NCBI GenBank assembly: GCA_964384625.1
Contig: CAYLNH010000019.1
Coordinates: 1 to 48,056 of the forward strand
Origin: CAYLNH01 sp964384625
GTDB taxonomy: Bacteria > Verrucomicrobiota > Lentisphaeria > JABSQK01
Reading direction: 5' to 3'
Length of the DNA stretch: 48,056 nucleotides
Part shown: in pieces, positions 1 to 7,397 of the stretch
Layout: each line of letters starts with the position of its first letter
Position numbering within the stretch: position 1 is the first letter of the stretch
Notes under the pieces: generated by a model
Database searches by the model: none
Seen by the model: only the letters and a program-made list of their open reading frames with translations
Told to the model about the DNA's origin: nothing
Program-made: the position numbers and the translations under genes

Positions 1-17
1 ATCGCATATGCAGCAGC

Positions 18-899
18 ATGACGAGTGTCGCCTATTTGCATGCCGGATTAATAGTCGCGATCATTGCCATCCTGGCGGCGATGCTGCTGCCGGCTCTCGG
101 GCGCGCGAAGGAATCCGCTCGACTCGTTGCCTGCATCAATAATCTGAAGCAACTGGGAGCAATGGCGCATCTCCAGGCCGATGACAAAGACGGCTGGTTC
201 CCACAGACCATGCGAACCAATAGCGCCAATGCCGGCGGCGACTGGGGACCATACGCGCACTTCGAATTCTGGCGTCTCGAAGGCACCGACTGGATGAAGG
301 ACGACTGGAATGGTAAGGGCCTGCGACCGTTGAAATGGCATGACTACAATGTAGCCAATAACCAGAAAGACCTCTGGAAGCACTATGGCACGCCGGTCTC
401 CATCTGGAAAGACTACAGTCTGACCCGCAACCTGCTTGTCTGCCCCTCGAAGGCAGGACGGATCGCCGCGGTGAACGGCACTCCCCTGGACGTCAAAAAT
501 CCACGCGGCGAAGGCGAAGCCCTGCTCACCTCCTACCAATGGCTGGCTGACGCCGAAGAGGCCTACAGCTTTCACGGCGGATATAACTACGGCGAGCGTA
601 TCCCGGCACGGCTGAGTCGGGACCCCGACCTCGACAAACGCGTCCTCGCCGCCGACAATGTCTGCCATTACGACTGGGGCAATAAACTCATCGACGACAA
701 TTTCATCAATCACAGCTCAGATAACGTCACCGTTGACGCTCAGAATATCCTCTTCGGCGACGGCCATACGGAAACGGAACGCGATTTCTACCGCGGCAAA
801 CCCCTGTATCAACTGCAGCCGTTCCAGAAAAACCGGTACTCCAGCGGCTATGGCTTCAACAGGGCGCTGGTGTTGTACTACTGGGGCACCGGCCTGTAA
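18..899 (+). CDS. Type II secretion pseudopilin-like protein (possibly 5'-partial)
   Basis: About 293 residues. An N-terminal hydrophobic helix (IVAIIAILAAMLLPALGRAK, about residues 12-31) is the pseudopilin helix. The C-terminal segment around NILFGDGHTE matches the NHxx..QN(V/I)LFxDGH ending of the PVC pseudopilin-like (DUF1559-type) family. These proteins are thought to be secreted or inner-membrane proteins processed by prepilin peptidase; their individual roles are mostly unknown. The reading frame stays open to the left edge of the window, so the ATG at 18 may not be the true start. The usual FTLIELL processing site is not recognisable in any frame: the segment before the helix reads VAYLHAGL, so the conserved Glu5 is absent. 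This may be real degeneration or poor sequence at a contig end. The family call is firm; a functional N-terminus is doubtful. Confidence 0.75.
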   Translation: MTSVAYLHAGLIVAIIAILAAMLLPALGRAKESARLVACINNLKQLGAMAHLQADDKDGWFPQTMRTNSANAGGDWGPYAHFEFWRLEGTDWMKDDWNGKGLRPLKWHDYNVANNQKDLWKHYGTPVSIWKDYSLTRNLLVCPSKAGRIAAVNGTPLDVKNPRGEGEALLTSYQWLADAEEAYSFHGGYNYGERIPARLSRDPDLDKRVLAADNVCHYDWGNKLIDDNFINHSSDNVTVDAQNILFGDGHTETERDFYRGKPLYQLQPFQKNRYSSGYGFNRALVLYYWGTGL

Positions 900-1007
900 C
901 CTGTTGACTGCACAAGTCATACCGCCCGATTCCCGCCCCCGGCCCGCCGGCCGCCTGCCTTCGCACCCTCCCCGGTATTCATCTCCCGAAAAACACCGCG
1001 TCGGCGC

Positions 1008-1040
1008 TTGACAGGATAAATACCCAAATTACCTTACTAG
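1008..1040 (+). promoter_or_regulatory. Possible promoter upstream of the cysHDN genes
   Basis: A perfect -35 hexamer TTGACA (1008-1013) lies 62 bp before cysH in a locally AT-rich stretch (1014-1054). The -10 element is unclear: TACTAG at 1035-1040 is a weak match with a long 21-bp spacer. A small GC hairpin (gccgcc-gac-ggcggt) lies just before the cysH start codon. Seen: the TTGACA box and AT-rich segment. Inferred: promoter function. Confidence 0.3.
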
Positions 1041-1075
1041 GAATATGAATATAAAACGCCGCCGACGGCGGTGCA

Positions 1076-1831
1076 ATGCTCTCAGACAGGATGATCGCGA
1101 TGGACATCGATATGGACAGCTTGAATAGTCGGGATGACGCTCACGGCACGCTCGAAGCCGCCCTCAACGCGTTTGGGGATCGCATCGCCCTGGCCTGCAG
1201 TTTCAGCAAAGAAGATATTGTTGTCATCCATCTGCTGCGAGAACTTACCGACAGCCCTCGCATCTTCGCGATCGACACGGGCCGCCTGCACGAATCGACC
1301 TATGAGTGCGCCGATCGCGTCCGCTTCAAATTCGGCGTTGATATTGAGTGGTACTTTCCGAAGCACGAGGCGGTTGAAGCCCTGACTCGCGCGAAAGGGC
1401 TGTTCTCGTTTCGCGAGAGCCTTGAGAACCGGCACGAATGCTGCCGTATCCGCAAGGTGGAACCGCTGACTCGGGCTTTGCAGGGCCTTGACGCCTGGAT
1501 CACGGGCCTGCGGCGCGACCAGGCCGTGACGCGTTCAGATCTGCAGCCGGTATCGGTTGATGACGCCAACAACGGCATCACCAAGATCAGCCCGCTGGCT
1601 TCCTGGACCGAGGCGGCGGTCGACGAATACATCGCGCAGCACCGTCTGCTGGTGAACCGGCTGCACGAACTCGGCTATCCATCGATCGGCTGTGCGCCGT
1701 GTACGCGAGCGGTCGAAGCGGGCGAGGACCCCCGCAGCGGCCGCTGGTGGTGGGAGAACCCGGAACACAAGGAATGCGGATTGCACCAACGGCACCCCGA
1801 CGAGGAGGGACCGCGATCATGGACCATTTAG
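1076..1831 (+). CDS. cysH: Adenylyl-sulfate (APS) reductase
   Basis: About 251 residues, a normal length for assimilatory CysH. It reduces APS to sulfite and AMP in the cytoplasm. The CC pair (C122-C123) and CxxC pair (C206-C209) are the ligands of the [4Fe-4S] cluster that marks APS-type rather than PAPS-type reductases. The C-terminal catalytic Cys sits in KECGLH (C234). WITGLRRDQAVTR is the family's substrate-binding segment. The start is uncertain because in-frame ATGs at 1091 and 1100 are also possible and no strong ribosome-binding site precedes 1076. Its 3' end overlaps cysD by 13 bp, which implies translational coupling. Use of APS directly fits the loss of a functional APS kinase in the neighbouring CysN. 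Function is confident. Confidence 0.93.
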   Translation: MLSDRMIAMDIDMDSLNSRDDAHGTLEAALNAFGDRIALACSFSKEDIVVIHLLRELTDSPRIFAIDTGRLHESTYECADRVRFKFGVDIEWYFPKHEAVEALTRAKGLFSFRESLENRHECCRIRKVEPLTRALQGLDAWITGLRRDQAVTRSDLQPVSVDDANNGITKISPLASWTEAAVDEYIAQHRLLVNRLHELGYPSIGCAPCTRAVEAGEDPRSGRWWWENPEHKECGLHQRHPDEEGPRSWTI

Positions 1832-2703
1832 CCAGACTGGAAGCACAGAGCATCAACATCCTTCGCGAAGCCTACCGCGAGTTCGACAGCATGGTCATGC
1901 TGTGGTCGATTGGCAAAGACAGCACCGTCCTGTTGTGGTTGGCCCGCAAGGCCTTCTTCGGTCACGTGCCGATCCCGCTTATGCACATCGACACGTGTTT
2001 CAAGATTCCGGAGATGATCGAATACCGAAACAGTTTCGCCCGCCGGTGGCAACTCAAACTGATTGTCGGCATGAACAAGCCGGCGGTCGAGAGCAAGCAA
2101 ACGTTTCCGGACGGCGCCATCGACCGGATTGCCTGCTGCCGCGCTCTCAAGAGCGAGGCGTTGAAGCACACGCTGTCCGGCGAATGGCCGCGGGACCGCG
2201 TGGATCTCGACACCGGCGAACTGGTGCCGGACGAAAGCCGGGAAACCTTCACCGGCGTGATTGTCGGGGTGCGGGCGGACGAAGAAGGCAGCCGCTCGAA
2301 GGAACGGTACTTCTCGCCGCGCGATCGGCAGAACGACTGGGACGTCAGCGAGCAGCCGCCGGAATTGTGGGACTACTACAAGACCGACTTCGCCCCCGGC
2401 ACGCACATCCGCGTGCACCCGCTGCTGGACTGGACGGAGTTGGACATCTGGGAGTACATCGAACGCGAACAGATCCCGATCATCGATCTGTACTTCGACA
2501 AGAACAACAGGGGCAAGCGCTTCCGGTCGCTGGGCTGCTGGCCGTGCACGACTCCGGTCGACTCAACGGCGCAGAACGTCCCGGAGATCATCGCGGAGTT
2601 GAAGAGCGGCAAGTTCGCCAACGTCGCGGAACGCTCCGGTCGTGAACAGGACAAGGAAGACGGCGGCGGCCTCGAGACCTTGCGCCGCGAAGGTTACATG
2701 TGA
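1819..2703 (+). CDS. cysD: Sulfate adenylyltransferase, small (catalytic) subunit
   Basis: About 294 residues, close to the usual 300. CysD condenses ATP and sulfate to APS, driven by GTP hydrolysis in CysN. The PP-loop reads SIGKDST (canonical SGGKDS, with Gly replaced by Ile). MHIDTCFKIPEM, GVRADEEGSRSKER and the end (LETLRREGYM) are conserved family segments. I place the start at 1819 because a good ribosome-binding site (GAGGAGG, 1802-1808) precedes it and the protein then begins with the family N-terminus MDHLARLEAQ; the in-frame upstream codons lie inside cysH and read as noise. It is the second gene of cysH-cysD-cysN. A 187-bp spacer separates it from cysN, which is unusual because these two subunits form one complex and are usually adjacent. 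Confidence 0.95.
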   Translation: MDHLARLEAQSINILREAYREFDSMVMLWSIGKDSTVLLWLARKAFFGHVPIPLMHIDTCFKIPEMIEYRNSFARRWQLKLIVGMNKPAVESKQTFPDGAIDRIACCRALKSEALKHTLSGEWPRDRVDLDTGELVPDESRETFTGVIVGVRADEEGSRSKERYFSPRDRQNDWDVSEQPPELWDYYKTDFAPGTHIRVHPLLDWTELDIWEYIEREQIPIIDLYFDKNNRGKRFRSLGCWPCTTPVDSTAQNVPEIIAELKSGKFANVAERSGREQDKEDGGGLETLRREGYM

Positions 2704-2890
2704 GCAGCGGCGGACGCCGCTGATCCCGGTCTTGCGGCCGACGCTTCAGCGGCGCAGGACAGCGCTGCCGCGCCGGAGTCCCGACTCCCGGCCAGGTCGG
2801 GATGCGAATACGCAAGCCAGCTGCCGCAGACGGCGAAGCCATTCCAATTCAACCAGGCGCACAGCGCCGCCATAACCAGCGAAACGAACA
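2704..2890 (+). other. cysD-cysN spacer with GC-rich hairpins
   Basis: No gene is seen. A perfect short hairpin (AGCGGCG-GA-CGCCGCT, 2706-2721) follows the cysD stop codon directly. A second palindrome (GGAGTC-CC-GACTCC) follows further down. Neither has a T-run, so these are more likely RNA-stabilising or REP-like structures than terminators. They could set different levels of CysD and CysN; that is inference. Confidence 0.4.
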
Positions 2891-4720
2891 ATGAGTGTTG
2901 ACATACAAACAGAATCCCCCACGGCAGGGACCCTGCCGCAATTGAGCGTTGCCGTCGTCGGTCACGTCGACCACGGCAAAAGTACCGTCATCGGCCGGTT
3001 GCTGGCCGATACCAACGCCCTGCCGGAAGGCAAGCTTGAGCAGGTCAAGGAAACCTGCGCCAGAAACGCGAAGCCATTCGAGTATGCCTTCCTGCTGGAC
3101 GCCCTCAAGGACGAACAGGCCCAGGGCATCACCATCGACATGGCCAGGTGCTTCTTCAAGACCAATACCCGGCGCTACCTGATTCTGGATGCGCCCGGAC
3201 ACGTCGAATTCCTGCGCAACATGATCACCGGCGCCGCCAAGGCCGACGCCGTTCTGATCGTCATCGACGCCAAAGAAGGAATCCGCGAGAACTCCAAACG
3301 CCACGGCTATATCGTCTCGATGCTCGGCATCCCGCAGGTGACCGTGATCGTCAACAAGATGGACCTGGTCGACTACGACGAGGAGGTCTTTGCCGACATC
3401 CGCGAAGAGTACACCCGGTTCCTGACCCGCCTGCACGTCCAGCCGGAATCCTTCATCCCGGTCAGCGCCATGGACGGCGTCAACATCGCCAGCCTGTCGG
3501 CCAGGACCCCCTGGTACCTCGGTCCGACAGTCCTGAGTCAGTTCGATGCGTTCCTTGAACCAAAGCCGCGCTCGAACGAACCGTTCCGTTTGCCGCTGCA
3601 GGATATCTACCGGTTCACCGAACAGGGTGACGACCGCCGTATCTTCGCCGGTACCGTGCGGACCGGCAGCGTCAGTGTCGGCGACAGGATTCGCTTTCTG
3701 CCGTCACAGAAAGAGTCGGACGTGGCAAGCATCGAGGAATTCAACCAGCCGGCCGCCGAGATCGCCGCAGCCGGTCAGGCGATCGGACTGACGCTCGCCA
3801 CGCAGGTCTATGTGCGGCCCGGCGAACTCATGGTGCGCGTCGACCAGAAATCGCCGAAAACCGGCCGCCGGTTTCGGGCCAACCTGTTCTGGATGGGGCG
3901 GCCGCCCATGGTCAAGGGCAAACGCTACAAACTCAAGCTCGGCGCCGCTTCGTCGGCCGTGGAACTGGTCGATGTTCTGAACGTCCTCGATGCCTCGGAA
4001 CTGACCTCGGAGACGAATAAACAGGAGGTCGAGCGCCATGACGTCGCCGAATGCGTGTTCGAATCGACCCGACCGCTGGCTTTCGATCTGATCGACGAAC
4101 TGCGGGAAACCGGCCGCTTCGTGATCATCGACAACTACGAGATCACCGGCGCCGGCATTATCCTGCAAGCACTGGCCGACGACGCCGGACTCCTGCGCGA
4201 ACACGTCCGCCGGCGCGAGATTGCCTGGAAACCCAGCCTCATCAAACCGGAAGAACGGACTTCGGCATACGGCCACGGCGCCAAGTTCGTGGTGTTCGCC
4301 GGCAACCCGGAAACGGTTGAAGAGCTGGCCCGTGATCTCGAGCGGCGACTGTTCTATCAGGGCTTCAAGGTCTACTACCTGCGGCAGTCGAATATCCTCG
4401 GCGGCCTCGATCAGGACGTCCGGTTCGCCAATGAATCGCGCGACGAACAGATCCGCCGGCTCGGCGAACTGGCGCGTATCATGACCGACGCCGGCCAGAT
4501 CTTCCTGACCGCTCTGCCGGAGCTGGACACCGTCGAACTCGAAACCTTAAAACTGCTGAATCAGCCGAACGAGATTGTCGTGGCAAATGTCGGCGACGGC
4601 AATCTGGCGGCCCGCTTCGTTGACCTCCAACTGGACGGCGCTATTCGCGTCGCCAACGCCGCGGAACGCGTGATCGCTCTGCTGCAGCAGAAGAAAGTTA
4701 TTCTGGAGTACTACATCTGA
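2891..4720 (+). CDS. cysN: Sulfate adenylyltransferase large subunit (GTPase) fused to a degenerate APS-kinase-like domain
   Basis: 609 residues. The N-terminal GTPase has G1 GHVDHGKST (24-32), G3 DAPGH (100-104) and G4 NKMD (155-158), followed by EF-Tu-like beta-barrel domains. It drives APS formation by CysD. From about residue 455 the protein aligns by eye with APS kinase (CysC), as in CysNC fusions: KFVVFAG at the P-loop strand, LERRLFYQGFKVYYL, GLDQDVRFANESRDEQIRRLGELA and AGQIFLTALP all match. However, the Walker A loop (GLSGxGKST) is replaced by GNPETVEE (471-478), and the DGDN motif after the next strand is RQSN. Kinase activity is therefore very unlikely. The domain may be structural or may bind nucleotide or PAPS in a regulatory way. 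The partner CysH is the APS-using type, so PAPS is not needed for sulfate reduction. Confidence 0.93.
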   Translation: MSVDIQTESPTAGTLPQLSVAVVGHVDHGKSTVIGRLLADTNALPEGKLEQVKETCARNAKPFEYAFLLDALKDEQAQGITIDMARCFFKTNTRRYLILDAPGHVEFLRNMITGAAKADAVLIVIDAKEGIRENSKRHGYIVSMLGIPQVTVIVNKMDLVDYDEEVFADIREEYTRFLTRLHVQPESFIPVSAMDGVNIASLSARTPWYLGPTVLSQFDAFLEPKPRSNEPFRLPLQDIYRFTEQGDDRRIFAGTVRTGSVSVGDRIRFLPSQKESDVASIEEFNQPAAEIAAAGQAIGLTLATQVYVRPGELMVRVDQKSPKTGRRFRANLFWMGRPPMVKGKRYKLKLGAASSAVELVDVLNVLDASELTSETNKQEVERHDVAECVFESTRPLAFDLIDELRETGRFVIIDNYEITGAGIILQALADDAGLLREHVRRREIAWKPSLIKPEERTSAYGHGAKFVVFAGNPETVEELARDLERRLFYQGFKVYYLRQSNILGGLDQDVRFANESRDEQIRRLGELARIMTDAGQIFLTALPELDTVELETLKLLNQPNEIVVANVGDGNLAARFVDLQLDGAIRVANAAERVIALLQQKKVILEYYI

Positions 4721-4935
4721 CCGAGTCGCCCGTTCCACGACGGTTCAGACGGCCGTCTGTCAGAAACCGGTTCGTATCGGCTTTGGGCCATCGCTTCGCT
4801 CCGAAAGCTGATAACGATCCGGACGACGAACCTGGATAAATGGCCTTCCGGAACAGACTCTGGAAACAGGCAATCGCCACAAGCAGAGTTGGGATGATCT
4901 ACAGCGTTTTAAGCTATTCTGTAGCCGCCACTCCT

Positions 4936-5022
4936 CACGCTGAAGGCGTGATAGTCTTGAGCCTGGGGTTGGCGAAGCCTACCCCAGGATGGGGGGAGAT
5001 ACGGTTCAACGCTGAAGGCGTT
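4936..5022. repeat. Cluster of three hairpins with GAAG-type loops
   Basis: Three inverted repeats lie within 90 bp: CACGC-TGAAG-GCGTG (4936-4950), CCTGGGGT...ACCCCAGG (4962-4988, with an inner GGC-GAA-GCC), and AACGC-TGAAG-GCGTT (5008-5022). The spacer between cysN and the next gene (4721-5069) holds no convincing CDS; a 77-codon frame through it is just the translation of these palindromes. A separate 14-bp palindrome CAGACGGCCGTCTG lies at 4746-4759. The arrangement resembles dispersed intergenic palindromic elements. There is no T-run, so terminator function for the convergent genes is only possible. Confidence 0.6.
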
Positions 5023-5069
5023 GTAGTAGGCCCTGCCGTGTTAGCGGCTATAGTTTTTGGGGAAATGCT

Positions 5070-7397
5070 CTAGCTGACCGGCCCGGTTTGCCGAGTAACC
5101 TTCTGTATACTGATGGCATCGACTGGACAGGCGGCGACGCATTGGTTGCAGCGGATGCACTCGTCCTGATTGATGTAGATCAGCTCGGTGTCTTCACTGC
5201 CTGCGGCGCGGTCGAAGCCCGTGATCTCGCCGTGTTCGCCATAGTGCAGGGCGCTCACCTTGACGATGCAGTCCTCGCGGGCCCGGGCTTTGACGCACCA
5301 GTCGCAGTAGATGCACTTGTCGGGGTCGATCTCATACTTGATGTGACAACGGTAGCAGCGCTGCGTCTCCTCCACCCCGTGCGCCCGGTCGTACCCGAGT
5401 TCCACCTCGTTCTCGAGCGTACGCTGCGAAAGCGCCAGGGTCGGCAGTTCCTGCCGCGGCACGTAGTCCATCTCGCGGATGCGGCCGGTCGCGGTGATGT
5501 CCTCAATCAACACCGACGTGCCGATTCGACGCTCGCCCGTCAGAAAGCTGTCCACCTCGATGGCGCAGTTCTTCGCATGACCGATGGCGTCGATCAGGGA
5601 CCGGGCGCCGGTGGCATAGTCGCCGGCAGCGAATACCTCGTTCACGGAAGTGCAGTAGTTTTCGCCGCTGCGCAGCCAGCCGTCCTCGACCAGTTCCGCC
5701 TGGAAGGCATCGTCGATCCAGCCTGTGTCCGGAAACTGCCCCGTAGCCAGCAGAACGAGATCCGCGGGGACCTCAAACTCACTGCCGGCAAGCGGCTGGG
5801 GCCGGCGCCGGCCGTCGGCATCCGGTTCGCCCAGTTCGTTGCGGATGAACCGGACCGCGGTAACTCTGCCGTCCTCCCCGTGATACGCCACCGGACTCGC
5901 AAGCAGCTCGAGCCCGATCCCCTCATGCGCCAGCTCCTCCAACTCGCCGGGCGTCACCAGCATTTCGTCGACGGACCGGCGATAGATAACCCGAACATCA
6001 GCCCCGGAAGCGGTCAACGGGATCTCGCCCCAGTCGCCGCCGCCAACCAGTTTGCCGCCCAACCGCAGGGCGGTGCGGGCGCAGTCCATCGCCGTGAAGC
6101 CGCCGCCGATGACCACGACCTTCGCGCCGATCTCGGCGTCGCCGTGTTCGTTGGCCTGCAGCAGCCACGGCAGGCCGTGATGAATCCCCTGCAGTTCTTT
6201 GCCCGGCAGATCCAGAACGTTCGGCCGCAGCGTGCCGGCGGCAAGTACCAGTGCATCGAACTCTTGATGCAGACGGCTTACAGGGATGTCCGCCCCAACC
6301 GTGACGCCGCAGCGGATCTCGACCCCGAGCGCCCGGATCTGGTCGATCTCGCGATCGATGTGCTCGCGCGGCAGCCGAAAGGTCGGGATCCCCTGGTTCA
6401 TCATCCCGCCGGCCCGGTGATGACGTTCGAACACCGTTACCCCATGACCGTAAAGGGCCAGTTGCCGGGCGCAGGTCAGACCGGCAACACCACCGCCGAC
6501 AACGGCAACCCGTTTGCCGGAAGCGGGAAAGATCTTGTCCAACACAACCGGCGTCGCCGGCTGCTCCCGGCCGTCGCTCCCTGCCCGCTTGCTGTGGCAG
6601 ATCGCGACGGACTCGCCGAGCTCGGCCCAGCCGTGGCGGCAATCGCTTTCACACGGCCGGGCACAGATGCGTCCGAGCACCGCCGGAAATACGTTGTCGC
6701 GAAGATTGATGCGGTAGGCGGCGTCACAGTCCCCTTCGTACACGGCTGTAAGATAGGCCGGAATGTCCGTGTCGGCCGGACACATCGTTTGGCACGGGAC
6801 GTTGCGGCGCTGCCAGTCCAAGTCCTTCGACGAAGCCGCACAGCCCGCCGCCTTGCTCAAGGCACAGGACGGCAGCGGCGCGGCGGCGCCGGCTGGCCGC
6901 GTCTCCGCCAGGCCGCCGAGGCCAATGCCGACGCAGCCCCACTTCTTCAGCGGCCCGACGTCGGCCACGACATGCGGCAACTCCTCGCCAAGGAGCTCCT
7001 CGGCCGCCGCTGTGCGCCCGGCAAAGTGGAGCGCCAGAGCATACAGCCGCTGCACCGCCGGACGGTCCGGCGAGGCAACCGGCGCCAGCAGCTCGACCGC
7101 GGTCCTGAAATCCTCGCGGCGAAACGCGCCGACGGCTTTGATCAACGGCAGTTGGGGGTCGTCAGCGCCGAGGGCGACGGCGCGATCGGCAAACCACATG
7201 CTGCTGTAGACATCGCCCTTGCTGTCGCCGCGCTGGAAGAAGGCCTGCGCCAGCAACGCACAGACCGCAGCATTGCCGTTAACCGCATCGACGGTTCGCA
7301 GTTTCTCGATCACGGCGTCGGCTTCGCCCCGATCCAGGAGGTCCTGCGCCGCCGCCAGCAGGTTCGGCAGCGCCGTTGTCGGAGCGTCAGTTTCCAT
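5070..7397 (-). CDS. TPR-GltD-like NAD(P)H oxidoreductase with ferredoxin domain, probable sulfite reductase electron donor
   Basis: About 775 residues from ATG 7397, which has an AAGGA ribosome-binding site eight bases upstream and overlaps the sulfite reductase stop by 11 bp. Residues 1-140 are alpha-helical and TPR-like. Residues 200-255 hold the cysteine set of the GltD/DPYD Fe-S domain (C202, C206, C245, C249, C253). An FAD Rossmann motif VAVVGGGVAGL (297-307) and a second dinucleotide motif VVVIGGGFTAMD (427-438) follow. The C-terminus has CxxC (681/684), CxxCxxC (695-701) and a classic CIRCNQCVAACP cluster motif (747-758). Members of this family move electrons between NAD(P)H and ferredoxin-like clusters. 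Coupling to sir, and the absence of cysJ here, suggest it reduces the sulfite reductase. The physiological partner is inferred. Confidence 0.85.
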   Translation of the reverse strand: METDAPTTALPNLLAAAQDLLDRGEADAVIEKLRTVDAVNGNAAVCALLAQAFFQRGDSKGDVYSSMWFADRAVALGADDPQLPLIKAVGAFRREDFRTAVELLAPVASPDRPAVQRLYALALHFAGRTAAAEELLGEELPHVVADVGPLKKWGCVGIGLGGLAETRPAGAAAPLPSCALSKAAGCAASSKDLDWQRRNVPCQTMCPADTDIPAYLTAVYEGDCDAAYRINLRDNVFPAVLGRICARPCESDCRHGWAELGESVAICHSKRAGSDGREQPATPVVLDKIFPASGKRVAVVGGGVAGLTCARQLALYGHGVTVFERHHRAGGMMNQGIPTFRLPREHIDREIDQIRALGVEIRCGVTVGADIPVSRLHQEFDALVLAAGTLRPNVLDLPGKELQGIHHGLPWLLQANEHGDAEIGAKVVVIGGGFTAMDCARTALRLGGKLVGGGDWGEIPLTASGADVRVIYRRSVDEMLVTPGELEELAHEGIGLELLASPVAYHGEDGRVTAVRFIRNELGEPDADGRRRPQPLAGSEFEVPADLVLLATGQFPDTGWIDDAFQAELVEDGWLRSGENYCTSVNEVFAAGDYATGARSLIDAIGHAKNCAIEVDSFLTGERRIGTSVLIEDITATGRIREMDYVPRQELPTLALSQRTLENEVELGYDRAHGVEETQRCYRCHIKYEIDPDKCIYCDWCVKARAREDCIVKVSALHYGEHGEITGFDRAAGSEDTELIYINQDECIRCNQCVAACPVDAISIQKVTRQTGPVS

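Noticed and set aside
1014..1054. Rrf2/CymR-type operator upstream of cysH
   Set aside because: The CC...GG pattern around 1032-1041 is only partly symmetric, so I do not claim a site.
1692..2645. 317-codon plus-strand frame
   Set aside because: Overlaps cysD in another frame; Arg/Gly-rich and without family features.
4840..5073. 77-codon plus-strand ORF
   Set aside because: Most of it is the three-hairpin cluster in translation; no ribosome-binding site is present.
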